Positions 1-12,762 are shown, counted from the first letter of the stretch. The stretch is 64,000 bases of DNA from Dermatophagoides farinae (GCF_024713945.1 NC_134677.1:1925001-1989000); one strand, 5' to 3'. Program-made: numbers and translations. The notes: a model not told the origin generated them from the sequence alone.

Positions 1-817
1 CATTTATGGATCATCACATCAGGATTTGTGTGTGTGTGTGTAGGAGTTTTTGAAAACAATTTTACACAATTTCTAAAAAAAAGAGAGAGAAAGATTAGCC
101 TCGAAAAGAAAAGAAAAAAATTTCTTGTTTACACAGATTATTGGCACTGATTTTGTGTGTTTTGTTTTTGTTTTTCCATCACAATCAATCAATAACATTC
201 GGGAATTGAATTGAATCGTAGAATTTATTATCATCAAAATATTTTTTTTTTGATTAAAAAAAAAAAATTTTCTCGAATGCTTTGATCAAACCATCTTGTT
301 TGTGTGTGTGTGTGTGTGCTTGTGTATTTATAATAAATCATTAAAACTATCAAATTCTGCTTTGGTTGGCATTTTTTTTCTCTTCAATATGTTTATATTG
401 AAACAAGAACATCTAAACAAGAAGCCAAAAAAAAAAAAATTCAAAAAATATAAATGTTACATTTATATATTTTGAACACGACAATATTCGGTTAGTGATT
501 TATTTTTTTTTTTATTTTTATTTTTTTTTTTTGTTTATAAAAATCAATTTTTCTGATTGATATATAACCGACAAGCATTGAGATCGAACAAGACATCCGA
601 AACACACACACACACACACACAACACAGTAGATATGTAACAAACAAACCGACTACAACTACTATAGTAATTTGTTAAGAACGATTGATAAACTATAAAAT
701 CAAATCAAATCAAATCAATTTTTTCTTGTGGTTGGTTGAGAAAAAAAAATATCAATGAATGATTACACTACAGACTAACCTAAATTCATTCAGTCATCAT
801 TATCACTGGCCGGTATA
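1..817 (+). other. 5' flank / putative 5' UTR of laminin alpha gene
   Basis: No coding potential is seen. The stretch is AT-rich, with (GT)n tracts near 27-41 and 299-318, a (CA)n tract near 602-622 and many poly-A/T runs. It directly precedes the laminin start codon at 818 and so probably contains promoter and 5' UTR. I could not identify a clear TATA box or transcription start. Confidence 0.4.
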
Positions 818-3800
818 ATGCATCATTACCGTCAAATTTGTATGGCCACTATCATCATAATTTTATTATTATTAAAATTATCACTGTTATTTCCCAATGT
901 TTATATGAAACCATCATCACAAGAAAAAAATTTTCGTTATTATTATGATCCAATAAATCCATATATAATCTACGATATTAATGATCATCATCATTTTGGA
1001 ATCTATAATAGATATATTCCATATGATTATGATCTACCTGAATATATAGGTTAATATACATGTTGTTTTTCAAAACAAAAACAAAAAAAATTTGTTTTCA
1101 TTTCTTCTCATTCATATAGAACATGTGAAAGGATTATATCCAAACATCATAAATTTAGCCGTTGATGCTATTATTTCGGTGAATGCTACATGTGGTGAAA
1201 CTGGGCCCGAATATTATTGTCGCTTGGTATCACATAAGTAAATCATGTTTTTTTTTCTTTTGCTTTTAGAATTTAATTTTAATTATTAATTTTTTTTCAT
1301 TCATTCAAATAAATAAAAGCATTAATACTAGCGATTGTAATGTTTGTGATGCATCTAATCCGGATTATTCAAAACGACATCCAATAAAAAATGTAATTGA
1401 TGGTACAGAAAATTGGTGGCAAAGTCCTAGTTTAAAGAATGGAAAACGTTATGAATGGGTTACCATTAACATTAATTTACGACAACTATATGAAATTGCC
1501 TATGTTATTATTAAATCGGCCATTTCTCCATTACCATCAAATTGGATACTTGAAAAATCAATCGATGGAATCAATTATTATCCGTGGCAATATTTTGCTC
1601 AAACTGATACTGAATGTTGGGAACGATATCGTGTTCGACCATCTATTGGAAAATTACGTTATAGAACTGATGATGAAGTTATTTGTACATCGATGTATTC
1701 GAAAAATAATGTCGTCGGACATGAAGAGGTAATTTGATCAATGATAAATGTTTTTTTTTTTATTTATTTATTTATCACTATTCATATTACATTTTTAGAT
1801 TGATGTTTCATTAATAAATGGAAGACCTGGAGCGGAAACAGCTGATGGAATCAGTCCAACATTGAGAGAATTTATCAAAGCACAACATATTCGAATTCGA
1901 ATGCAAAAAATTCGAACATTAAAAGGAAGCTTGTTCTATGATGCTAATGATATTGATAAAAGTGATAGCACACTAACTAATCGGGTATGTAATGTATATA
2001 ATCAAAAAGTAGATAATTTTTTTTCTCATGTTTATATTTATTTAGCTTTTTTATTCAATCAAAGACATATCGATCGGTGGTATGTGTACATGTAATGGAC
2101 ATGCTGATGAATGTCAGGCGCCAGATTTATCAGTAACAACAACCATACCAAATAGAGGAGGATTGATTAGCCATCCATTACCTAAATGTAATTGCCAACA
2201 TAATACATGTGGCCGTTCCTGTGAATCATGTTGTCCAATGTTTAATCAGAAAAAATGGCGTCCAGGTACTAAACGTGATGGTTCTCCATGTGAAGAATGT
2301 CAATGCCATGGACATTCTGATGAATGTTATTATGATCAAACGATTGCGGATAAAAAATTAAGCATCAACAAAGAAGGAAACTACGAAGGTGGTGGTGTTT
2401 GTGTTCGATGTAAGCATCATACGACTGGCATCAATTGTGAGCAATGTGTGGATGGGTATTTTAGACCAGAAGATGTTGAAATTGATAATGAACGACCATG
2501 TCTACGCTGTCAATGTAATGGACCTGGAATGAATAAACTTTGTGTTAAAGATGATAGTCATTTGATCGAAGGTCGTCATCCGGGCGATTGTCTTTGTCGT
2601 GAAGGATTCGAAGGTTCACGTTGCGATCGCTGTTCGAAAGGTTATCGAAATTATCCTCGTTGTGAAGAATGTTCTTGTGTTTATGCTGGCATAAAAAACT
2701 CTAATGTTTGCGACGGTAACTGTATCTGCAAGACGAATGTCTTTGGTAAAAGATGCAACAAGTGCCAAGAAGGATTTTATAATTTGGCCGCTGATAATCC
2801 GGAAGGCTGTTCGCAATGTTATTGTTTTGGAGCAACAAACGTATGCAAACCAAGTGATTGGGGTATTGAAGTTATCAAAAGTTCAGAACGATGGCGTGTT
2901 ACCGATATTCCTGGATCATTCAAATTGGAACCAGTGGTTGAAGATGGCCATTATGAGATTGCTGATGATTATATTCCTGATCGAGCACAAAATCTTTATT
3001 TCTGGGAAGCACCACCAGAATATCTTGGTCAAAATCTGTACACATATGGCAATGCTTTGAAATACATTGTCAGATATGTAATCGTTCGTGGTGATACTTC
3101 AGGCGTTTATACCGATGAACCTGATGTAATTCTTGAAGGTGGACCAGATAGTTCTCGTTATGGTTTTCGATGGCATAAACGACCAGAAGATTCGGATGAA
3201 GATGAACTAAATTCTACTATTATATTGCCATTACGTGAACAGAATTGGTTTCGTGTTGATGATAATGGACGAGAAATTCCAGATTCACAGCCATCACGTC
3301 AAGATTTTGCACTACTTTTACATGATTTAAAACGTTTGCTTATACGAGCCAAATATCATACTGATCAAGTATCCGGAGGACTATATCAAACTGATTTGGA
3401 AAAAGCATCAAATTCATCGGCCAGCATTAAAAAAGCTGTCGGTACGGAACAATGCGATTGTCCACCAGGATATGGTGGTCTTTCATGCGAGTATTGTGAA
3501 ACCGGATATAGACGTGTCAACAATGTTCTGGTGAATGGAGTATGTGAGAAATGTAACTGTAATAATCATGCGGAATCATGTGACCCATTTACGGGAGTAT
3601 GTTCCGAATGTCTTCATAATACGGTTGGTCCAACTTGTGGTGAATGCAGACCAGGTTTTTATGGCGACGCTACTCGTGGCCAAGAAGATGACTGCAAACC
3701 ATGTGCTTGTCCATTGTTGATTCCAACAAATAATTTTTCGCCAACATGTCGACTAGAATCATCAGCAAAATATGGTTATGTTTGTCTTGAATGCCCAGAA

Positions 3801-6800
3801 GGTTATACCGGGGAACGATGTGAAATTTGTTCCAATGGTTTTTATGGTAATCCGTTGATTCCTGGTGGATTCTGTGCCCCCTGTGAGTGTGGCCCAAACG
3901 CTAATACCACCGTTGAAGGATATTGTGATCGTTTGACTGGTCAATGTAAATATTGTTTGGAAAATTTCGGTGGCTGGAAATGCGATGAATGTCTACCAGA
4001 TCATTGGGGAAATGCCGTTATCGGAGATTGTAAAGCATGCAATTGTGATGTACAAGGATCCGTTAATACACAATGCAATTCCACAACTGGTCAGTGTGAA
4101 TGTAAGCCTAATTATACCGGCGTTCGCTGTGACCATTGTGCACCTGGTTATGGTAACATCGAATTGGGTTGTGTTCCATGTAACTGCAATATGACCGGAT
4201 CGATGGATCAATTTTGTGATGAAACTACCGGACAATGCCATTGTAAGCCGGGGGTATTTGGTCAGCATTGTGACAAATGTTTAGAAGGTCATTTTGGTTT
4301 CTCCAACAATGGTTGTGAATGGTGTAACTGTAACAAACTTGGATCTGAAGGACCAGATTGTGATGAATTTTCAGGTAAATTATTGTAACAAATAATTTTC
4401 GGTTGAAAATTAATTTCAAACATTTTTATTTCTGAAATAGGTCAATGTATTTGTAAACCATTTGTTTTTGGGCGAGACTGTAGCCGTTGTGAACCTGGAT
4501 TCTGGAATTTAGCATCAAATAAAGGATGTGAACCATGCAATTGTAATTATTTGTTGTAATTTGAATTTCTAAAAAATTATTCCGTTTTTTTCGATAGGCA
4601 ACATAACAGGTTCATATAGCAATGTTTGCAATGAAATGACTGGCCAATGTGAGTGTAAGAATGGAGTTGGTGGCCTTCATTGTGACCAGTGTTTACCTGG
4701 TTATTATGGATTTGGACCAAATGGATGTTTAGCTTGTGAACCATGTACAGCACCTGGTCATATTTGTGATCCCAAAAGCGGAAAATGTGTTTGTCCACCT
4801 AATACGGCAGGACCAACTTGTAATGATTGTGCACCTGGAACTTGGGGTTTTGATGTTCTTACCGGTTGTCAAACTTGCGATTGCAATCTTCAAGGATCAG
4901 TAAACAATGAATGTAACCACAAAACCGGTGAATGTGTCTGTTTGGATGGTTTCGAAGGAAAGCATTGTGAAAAATGCAAATTTGGTTATTATCGTTTCCC
5001 TAATTGTCGTCGTTGCGATTGCCATGAACCAGGAACTGATCCATCATCATGTCGTGAAGATGGACTATGCCAATGTGACGAAAGTGGTCAATGCCCTTGC
5101 AAACAAAATGTAGCCGGAAGAAGATGTGACGTGTGCAAAGAAGGTACTTTTGGTCTTGCTGCTGATAATCCGTTAGGATGTTTTCAATGTTTTTGTTTCG
5201 GAAAATCTGGACAATGTGACCAATCCAAAATGGTGTGGAGTGAACATAATTATCCACAACGTGAAGCTTATTTTGTCATTGGTTCGACCGAAATTCGTTC
5301 CGTACTTGGTTTCAAAACTATACCATCGGATACATCTTCGGTTGGTGTGAAGAATTTTGGCGAATTACAACAATCATTTTATTGGTCAATGCCACCAGAA
5401 ATGTTGAATGATCAGGTGGCCACTTATAATGGTTTCATACGATTCCGAACCTATGGGAGAGGTGGTGGAAAACTGAATGAAATGTTACGAAAACGTTATC
5501 CATTGGTTGTGCTTCAGGGTAATCATCGAATCATTCTTTATCATTATGGACCCGAACAATTATCACCCACTGGTTTATATCGTGTTCGTCTCCATGAAAC
5601 GGAATGGACTTTGGCCGATAATCCAGAATATCCTGTTACACGCGATGTTCTTATGGTAGCCTTGCAAAAAGTTCAACATATTTTGATTCGAGCTAGTGAT
5701 CTAACTGAAGCAAATTTCGTACGTATAAGCGATGTTTCCGTTGATTTAGCTACACTTGGTGGATTCTCATCAAAATTAGCTGCTGGCGTCGAACAATGTC
5801 TTTGTCCACCACAATACACTGAAGCATCATGTCAAGATCCAAATATTGGTTATTGTCGAAAACGTAAACAAAACTATCTGGATTCAAAAGATATTCTTGA
5901 TTTAGTTGGATGGGCTGAACCATGTAATTGTCATAATTATAGCCGAATTTGTGATAAAGAAACTTGTGAGTGTATGAATTGTGAATCATTCACAGCTGGA
6001 CCATATTGCAATCTTTGTCTTCATGGCTTTTATGGTGATCCAACACGTGCCATCCCATGTCGTAAATGTGCTTGTCCAACATTAATTAATTCTTTCAGTG
6101 AAACTTGTGAATTGCTACCCGGATCGAATTCTGAATATGTTTGTACAGACTGTCAAGTTGGCTACATCGGAAGACATTGTGAACAATGTGCCGATGGTTT
6201 TTGGGGCGATCCCATGGCACCTGATGGCAAATGCGTGCCATGTAATTGCTCACCAATCGGATCATTGAGCAACATTTGCGATAAACGAAGTGGTCAATGT
6301 CCCTGCAAAGAAGGTATAACCGGGCATGATTGCGGAAATTGCCCACCAAGACATGTTGTCACCGATACTGGATGTCTTAATTGTGATGATGATTGTACGG
6401 GAACATTATTGGATGATATCGAATTTTTACAATCAATTCTACAGGAAGCTAATCTTACAGATGTAGAAAATCTTCCCTGGACTCGTTTGATGTATTTGAC
6501 CAAAAAATATAATATTACCAATTCAAGAATGAATCAATTCAAAGAAAGAGTGATGAATGGTAAAAAAATGGTTCGTGATTTTACTGTTGATTTTGATCTG
6601 GAAACATTGGCCAATCTGCTGAATTTACAAGCAAGAGATCTTGCACGAAAAGCTCCTTATGAAGCTGAAAAAGCTCGAGATACTGTGAATAGAGCTCAAG
6701 ATATTAAAGATAGAATCAGTGATCTTTGGGAAAAAATACAGAACATCATCAATCAATTGAAACGTCATCTGGTAGATTCCACTGATCCATATGGATCAGC

Positions 6801-9800
6801 AGCTGATCGTATGTATGAAGAAGCTGTAAGAATTCTGCAAGAATTACGTATGACAGATTTTTCACCGGATAATCGAAAAGGAGACATTGAACTTAAAAAA
6901 GCTCAATATTTACTCGAACGTGTTCTACAGATGTTGACTGAACGTGGTGATACACAGCCAATGCAAGATCGTATTAGTAAACTATTACGATTACTTAATG
7001 AGATATATGAAATGATCAATCGAAAAGTATATCCGGAAACTAGAGAAGCTCAACGTATCGTCAATTCAATACGGCCATTATTGCAGGCCATTTTCGATGC
7101 ACGAGATAGCGCCGTACAGAATGGTGATGCAGCACGTATTGCATTGAATGAAGCACGAGAATTATTGGATCTGATACATCGTGAATTGTTTGATACAAAA
7201 ATCAAATTCAATGATCTGGCCGATTTAATTGGACAAATGAATGAATTAACCGATGAAATTGAGAAAAGAAGAAGTATTCTGGCCAGATTGAATCCAGAAT
7301 ATGAAGAAAAATATGTCAAACCATGTGAAGATCATGCTGCCGAACTAATGCGTCGTGTAAATGAACTGGGTCGATTATTCAATCAGACCAGAGATGTTGC
7401 TGGATCACCAATGCAAGCTGCAAATGTTTACGAAAATATTGTGAAAGCTTTGACCGAAGCCGAAGAGGCTGTAGCCAATGCACGAGCAGCTGCCGAAAAA
7501 GCTTTCTTCGAAGCCAATCCAGATGGTGATGATTCTTTATTACAACAAGCTATTCAGGCACGAAAACGAAGTGAAGAATTGCTTAAGGAAGCCGATGATC
7601 TTAATAAACGTCTTCGTGATTTTCAATATGAGATTGCCCAAAAACAACGAATGCTGGCCGAAATCGAAGCTATGATTGATGCTGCTCGACAGGATCTAGA
7701 TTGGATCAACAAAAGTCTTGATCAATTACCACGTGGACTGGGCAATGAAGTTCGAGTCATCAATGATCGTCTACAATCATTATTAGACAATCTGGCCAAC
7801 AGTCATAAACGTTTAGATGAAATGATGACACGAATCTATACACTGGAACAGGATTTGGAAAAATTAAGTTCAGGACCAAAAGCAGATTTGGATGATATTA
7901 AACGAGATATTACACAATCATTGAATCTATTGAAACGATTGAAAGAAGAGATTGTTAAAATCGAATCCAAAGGACCTGGTCTTCAACGACATCAACAACA
8001 ATTCGATTTAAATTTGGATGAATTGAAAGCTAAGATTAAAATTAGCAAGACAAAAAGCTGCTAGTATTCGTGTGTCATTGGGTGCCGATCGTGAAGGTGT
8101 CTGTATTCGAACATATGAACCAGATATTGAGCCATCATTCACGAATAATATTGTCATGTATTATGCCATTAAACATGAACATATCCGTGACAGTTTACTA
8201 ATGTATCTTGGTGCACGTGAAAGTCAAGGCTATAATAATGATTTTATGGCATTAGAAATGGTTGATAGAAAAATACGATTTATTTGGAGCACTGGAAATA
8301 ATGAAAGAATGATAACTCATCCACAGAATATATTAACTAATGATAATTCGTTAAGTAAAGATTCACATTGGTATAAGATAGAAGTGAAAAGATATGGTTC
8401 TACGGCAAATCTTTCCGTCATTTCGGTACCGGTAAGTCAAGTAAATTAACATTAATTATTTAACTTGAATCATGAATACTCTAATCTATTTTCTTCTATT
8501 ACAGGGAGCAAGATTCCCAGATCCATTTGAAATGAGTGGTTCATCAAGTTCCGAATCGAAACAAATGAATTTAGATCGTAATTCATATTTTTACATTGGT
8601 GGTTTACCATCGGAAATGCCACATATTCCAAGACAATTACAATCACGATCTTTTGGTGGTTGTCTATTTGAATTGTATCTTGACGGTAAACGTGTTGGTT
8701 TATGGAATTTCACAAGTAATATCGGTTGTGATGGCTGTATGGAGGGAGCAACCGAACCGATTGGTAATTGAAAAATCTAAAATTACAATTGATAAATCCT
8801 TCTAAACTGAAATTTCATAATTGACAGATCCGAACATGTACACATTTTTCGACGAATTCGCTTATGGCAAGACCAGGCAAATTTCCAACTATAATCGAGA
8901 TCGATATCTGGTTTCAATGCATTTCCGTACATTTGATGAAAATGCTTTGTTGTTTTTCACATCGAATCCTCGAACTCGTGATTATGTTGCAATCTATTTA
9001 AAAGATGGTCATGTTCATTATGAATGTCATTTTGGTTCGGGTCCAGGACGACCAGGCCTATTACAATCGATTGTTACTGAGGAGAAACTCAACACCGGAA
9101 ATTGGGTCAATCTACGAGCCGAACGGGAGAAAGATGAGGCTGTCCTAGAATTCATAATGGATTCACAGAAAAGAAATTATGAAAAAACATTGCAATCAAG
9201 CGGAAGATCCATTGATTTAGATCTTATTGGATCAGACGTTTATTTTGGTGGTGTAACACCAAACTTTACGCTAATCAGCAATTTAGAATATCCAAATGTT
9301 ATATTTAAATCATTCGTTGGCTGTATGAATTCACCACAAATTGAAGCCATACCTATTAATTTCCAACGAATTCAATCATTCGGTATCGAACCTGGTTGTA
9401 TGGAGAAACCGATTCGAGTGGCAAGTTTCTTTGGTGATGGATATCTTGAATTGGATGGTCAACCATTAACTGATCATACGGAATTTAGTTTTACATTTAA
9501 GACGCCTAGACCTCATGGCGTTCTATTATTATCCACCTTCGAAGGATTACCAAGAAGTTACGATAGAAAAGATGATGTAAGTCTATTCATTTACAACAAG
9601 ATTTTTGGTTCAAAAAGAATTTTTTCCCATTTTTCACAGCATTACTACTTTTTCTACATTTATAATGGAACTCTTGAAGTACGATTGAATGGTGGCGGTG
9701 GTGTTAGCAGCTATCGTTTCGATAATATCAATGTTTCCGATGGTAAATATCATACGGTTACTTGTATCAAAGATATGCGTAGATTCCGTATTCTTATCGA

Positions 9801-10199
9801 TGATGAACACGAAAGTACACAGCTACGTTTAGCTAAATCACGTGTGATTGAAGCACCAAAAAAAGGTGGTCTTTTCATCGGTGGTACCCGTAAGTATATT
9901 ATTGCTTTGGTTCAATTTTATTGAATTAAAATGATCATCATTGTTTTGTTTTAGCGCCTGGCTTTACCGTCATCAATAAAGGTTATGCATCGAATTTTTA
10001 CGGTGTTATCCGAGATATTGTGTTCAATTCAAAATTGATCTCGTTCAATAATCCTGCCAGTTTCCGGGGTGTTGGCATTGGCCATGAAGGCAGTTTTGAG
10101 ATCATACATACACCATCACCACCACCACTAGAACCATATGATGATCTTCAACAATCAACATGGCGACAGGCAAGCCGTATTCGAGCTCCAATGCTTTAA
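818..10199 (+). CDS. wb: Laminin subunit alpha (alpha1/2, wing blister type), truncated after LG3
   Basis: Secreted basement-membrane chain that trimerises with laminin beta and gamma. Inferred exons: 818-1049, 1120-1237, 1320-1728, 1799-1984, 2046-4374, 4441-4542, 4598-8431, 8505-8763, 8828-9576, 9640-9889, 9955-10199. All ten introns are GT-AG and 55-82 bp. Allowing for one extra base at 8038-8041, the exons sum to 2,904 codons (about 2,903 aa). Domains in order: signal peptide (about 1-30), LN domain (about 80-327, with the typical WWQSP motif), LE repeats (328-585), first L4 (about 590-780), LE repeats, second L4 (about 1337-1524), LE repeats to about 1720, coiled coil to about 2270, then LG1, LG2 and LG3. 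Two L4 domains set in LE arrays are the alpha1/2 layout. Family members normally have five LG domains; this one ends after LG3 in a proline-rich linker. The start at 818 is the first Met of the signal peptide; Met9 is an alternative. Family assignment is very sure; orthology to wb rather than LanA is moderately sure. Confidence 0.93.
8038..8041 (+). other. Single-base frameshift in laminin exon 7 (A4 run)
   Basis: The frame carrying the coiled coil runs into TAG at 8062-8064, while the LG1 reading frame is offset by one base. Dropping one A from the AAAA run at 8038-8041 joins the two frames into a smooth laminin sequence (coiled-coil end reading KLARQKAASIRVSLGADR). No intron can be one base long and no GT-AG pair here restores the frame. 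A sequencing or assembly homopolymer error is the simplest explanation; a real frameshift allele is the alternative. Confidence 0.85.
9577..9639 (+). other. 63-bp in-frame intron within laminin LG3
   Basis: The donor GTAAGT and acceptor TTTTCACAG bound a 63-bp segment that is a multiple of three and has no stop codon, so reading straight through stays open. Removing it joins the residues RKDD and HYYF, which matches LG-domain strand spacing better than the 21-residue insertion does. Retention would give a longer isoform, but nothing in the sequence shows that this happens. Confidence 0.75.
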
Positions 10200-10329
10200 T
10201 TGAGATGATGAAATTGCATAATTAAAACAAAGAATAACCATTTTTCCCGAAATTATTATTATATGAACAAAATTTCTAATCGATTTTCATTATTCAATCG
10301 ATATTTTTACTAATTTTTTTTTGTCTTTG

Positions 10330-10335
10330 AATAAA
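10330..10335 (+). promoter_or_regulatory. Candidate poly(A) signal of the laminin gene
   Basis: AATAAA lies 131 bp after the laminin stop codon on the same strand, in AT-rich sequence. This is positional evidence only. Confidence 0.45.
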
Positions 10336-11329
10336 CATTTTCATTTTCTTCTCCATGATGAATGATTAACAATTTCATATTTTATTTTTGAATTTCAACT
10401 CAAGATGGCAGCATAAACAAAAGGAAATGATTTATGCCATTTATGTTGTTCACGATTCTGAATATGAAATGAATTTTGTGTGGTTGTTGTTTTTGTTTCA
10501 AAATTTATTTATATATAAAGTAACGTTCGTGCAACGGTTGAGAAGAAGAACTTTATTAGTCAACTAATCAAAGGTTAAACAACAAGCGAGTGTCCAGTGT
10601 TTGTGTCATGACCTTATATACATGTTGTGTCCTTTGTGTGTGTGTGTGTGACATTAGTAGTAGTGGTGGTGTTGTGTAGTGTGAGTGGTACGTGTGTGTG
10701 TGGGAGTGCCGCCTATTTTATAATATAATATGATAATATGATGTTTCCGTTTTTTTTTGTTTGACCAAAAATTTTTTTGGACATAGGATTACAAGAATTT
10801 ATTAATGTTTTATATGTGACGTTGTTTACAAATAAAATTAAATTTTTTTTAAACAGAATTTTAAGGACAAAAAGTTGTAATGACACGAATCGATGCATAA
10901 AAAGGTTTCGAGAACGAACGTAATTCACCGAAATATTGATGTACGAAAAGAAAAAAAAAACATAAGACGAAAAAATAACAGATTTTTTATAAAAAACAAA
11001 GGCTTTATTAACGAGATGATTTTTCTCGATCAAAAACAAAAAACTAAACAAAAGTGAGAAATTTATATGCAACAGAAAAAACCAAAAAACGTTTTCTGAT
11101 GACACACAGGCCAAAAACATGAACACACGCGCAGTCGTAGTTTAACAAAAAGTAATAAAAATAAGAAAGATAATTTCAAAGTGATGACAATTTATTTATT
11201 TGAATGAAAGAATGATAAATTGGAGGTTGATGAATTTTTTTTTTTGATGAACCTGCGTGTGTGTGTGTGTTATGTGATTTTGTAAATGAATTCTCAAATC
11301 ATTTCAGATGGTGATTAAAGACAGAAATA
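10336..11329. other. Intergenic, AT-rich, microsatellites
   Basis: No supported gene. (GT)n tracts lie near 10636-10651 and 11251-11270. I looked here for the missing laminin LG4-LG5 domains on the + strand and saw no stretch resembling LG coding sequence. The open frame on the minus strand at 10713-11126 is low-complexity and not credible. Confidence 0.5.
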
Positions 11330-11866
11330 TTAGATAAGAGCATAGCTAAAAGCTTTGAATTGGATCGCATAAGGATTATTCTGTGCCAGAAAATCATGAA
11401 TTTGAACCAACAAAGTTCTTTCAAGATCAGAATTAGCTGGATGCTCTAATCGACGTTCTGCAGCCTCCTTCGGCCATATCTGAGCTAAACCCGATCTTCA
11501 GGGTGGAGGTTCATCATGACGCATTCCAATTGAGGCAAAACTCAAGGAAGCATTGTAGTTGATTATGTGTTTTTTGAAATAACCATAATTTGGATTTTCA
11601 CGATTTGTGAGTAAATCCTTCAAGAAATCCGGATAACCAACGAATCGTTGCGGTTTGCCGTTGTGGCAGCAATCGTTTGATGTTTCGCACGGGAAAAGAT
11701 AAGCATTGCATCTGCTGCATTGTTTATTCCTTTTGTTTTTTTTGAAGTCGTCGTCGGGTCACTTCCGGGCTTTCTCCGGCTCGAGTTTCAAAACAGAATC
11801 ACTTTGGTTGGAGCGATAGGCACGCATATACTCACGCCTACGTGCTCTTTCTTGTTCGTTTGGCAT
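11330..11866 (-). mobile_element. Decayed Helitron Rep/helicase-like N-terminal fragment
   Basis: Reading the minus strand from the ATG at 11866 gives one continuous 179-codon frame with two internal TGA stops and a final TAA. The start (MPNEQERARRREYMRAYR) resembles the basic N terminus of Helitron proteins. A cysteine cluster follows (CSRC, then DCCHNGK), then a block containing YNASLSFASIGMRHDEPPP, the Helitron helicase-like N-terminal signature in which this block precedes a proline-rich stretch. The last third (LERTLLVQIHDFLAQNNPYA) matches the family's conserved region ending in NPY. The part expected between the proline stretch and this region is missing, so there is an internal deletion as well as the stops. 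The Rep catalytic core and the helicase domain are absent. Not functional. The assignment rests on motif recognition from memory. Confidence 0.75.
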
Positions 11867-12142
11867 TTTCTTTTCTTTATTTTTTCTTCAAACGAAATCA
11901 AACGAAAACACTAAAAAAATGCATGATGATGGTGAATGGTGAACAAACAATGAAATGAAAATGATTCGAATTCAAATTCGGAATCAAAAATGATGATGAT
12001 TAGATTAGATTAGAATTAGAATTGATAAAAACAATATTCACTTTTCAATACTCATAATCATACTCATACATGCACACAAAATGAAAATCACGTGTGTCAC
12101 TATCAAAATTCGAATTCGAACTCTTTCTATGTTCTATTGAAT

Positions 12143-12466
12143 GACCATCTATTGGATGCAAAAGCTGCAGCAACGTGTGCTGAGCTAGAATAATAAAAAA
12201 AAGCTTTGTCAAAGCTACATACCGAAGAATACGTTTCTTTAGAAGCGGCTTCTACTTCTGAAGCTGAATGAACTGTTCAGCGGCATTCAAAAGTTTTTCC
12301 GCACGCATACACACACACACACATGAACAATTTCGATATTAATAATAACGATCACTTGATTTCCGCAATTGAAAAATTGATAAATGACAATAAATTACCT
12401 GAATTCTCTTACCTCATCCATCAACGACTTGGAGAAATGAACAAACATTTGAAATTTATTGTTTAA
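12143..12466 (+). pseudogene. Broken ORF, possible retroelement remnant
   Basis: One frame holds non-repetitive protein-like sequence broken by three stops. It reads DHLLDAKAAATCAELE, then two stops, then an acidic segment with HTEEYVSLEAASTSEAE, another stop, and a 47-residue piece from the ATG at 12323 containing LPEFSYLIHQRLGEMNKHLK. A short (CA)n tract interrupts it in the same frame. I cannot name the family. It is followed by AATAAA (12576-12581), a small hairpin and an A-rich tail, which would suit the 3' end of a decayed retroposon. Confidence 0.35.
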
Positions 12467-12575
12467 AGCTCTTTCTTAGTCTTTCATCTTTATTTACATG
12501 ATTATCAATTTATAAGACTTTTATTTCCGTTTTTTCTTTTCTTGTATTTATATTTTTATTATTTTAATAATTTTA

Positions 12576-12641
12576 AATAAAGTCAGGAGTTATGCTCCTT
12601 TTAAATTAAAAAAAAAATAAAAATAAAAAATAAAAAAATAC
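12576..12641 (+). repeat. AATAAA, 5-bp hairpin and A-rich tail (possible retroposon 3' end)
   Basis: AATAAA at 12576-12581 is followed by the inverted repeat AGGAG (12585-12589) / CTCCT (12595-12599) with a five-base loop, then an A-rich tail of about 35 bases and a (CA)n microsatellite. The order signal, hairpin, A-tail is typical of a retroposed 3' end. The link to the broken ORF upstream is inference. Confidence 0.35.
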
Positions 12642-12762
12642 ACACACACACACACACACACTCAACACCCACTGAGTAGCTCATACTAAATAGTTATGTT
12701 TGTACTGAAAATACGTACGATGACCGGCTCAGCTTGGCCGCATTAAATGCCAAGTTAATACC

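Noticed and set aside
818-1054. A separate 78-residue ORF at the start of the laminin gene
   Set aside because: It is exon 1 of laminin: a donor at 1050 joins it in phase to exon 2, and the 78-residue frame ends inside the intron.
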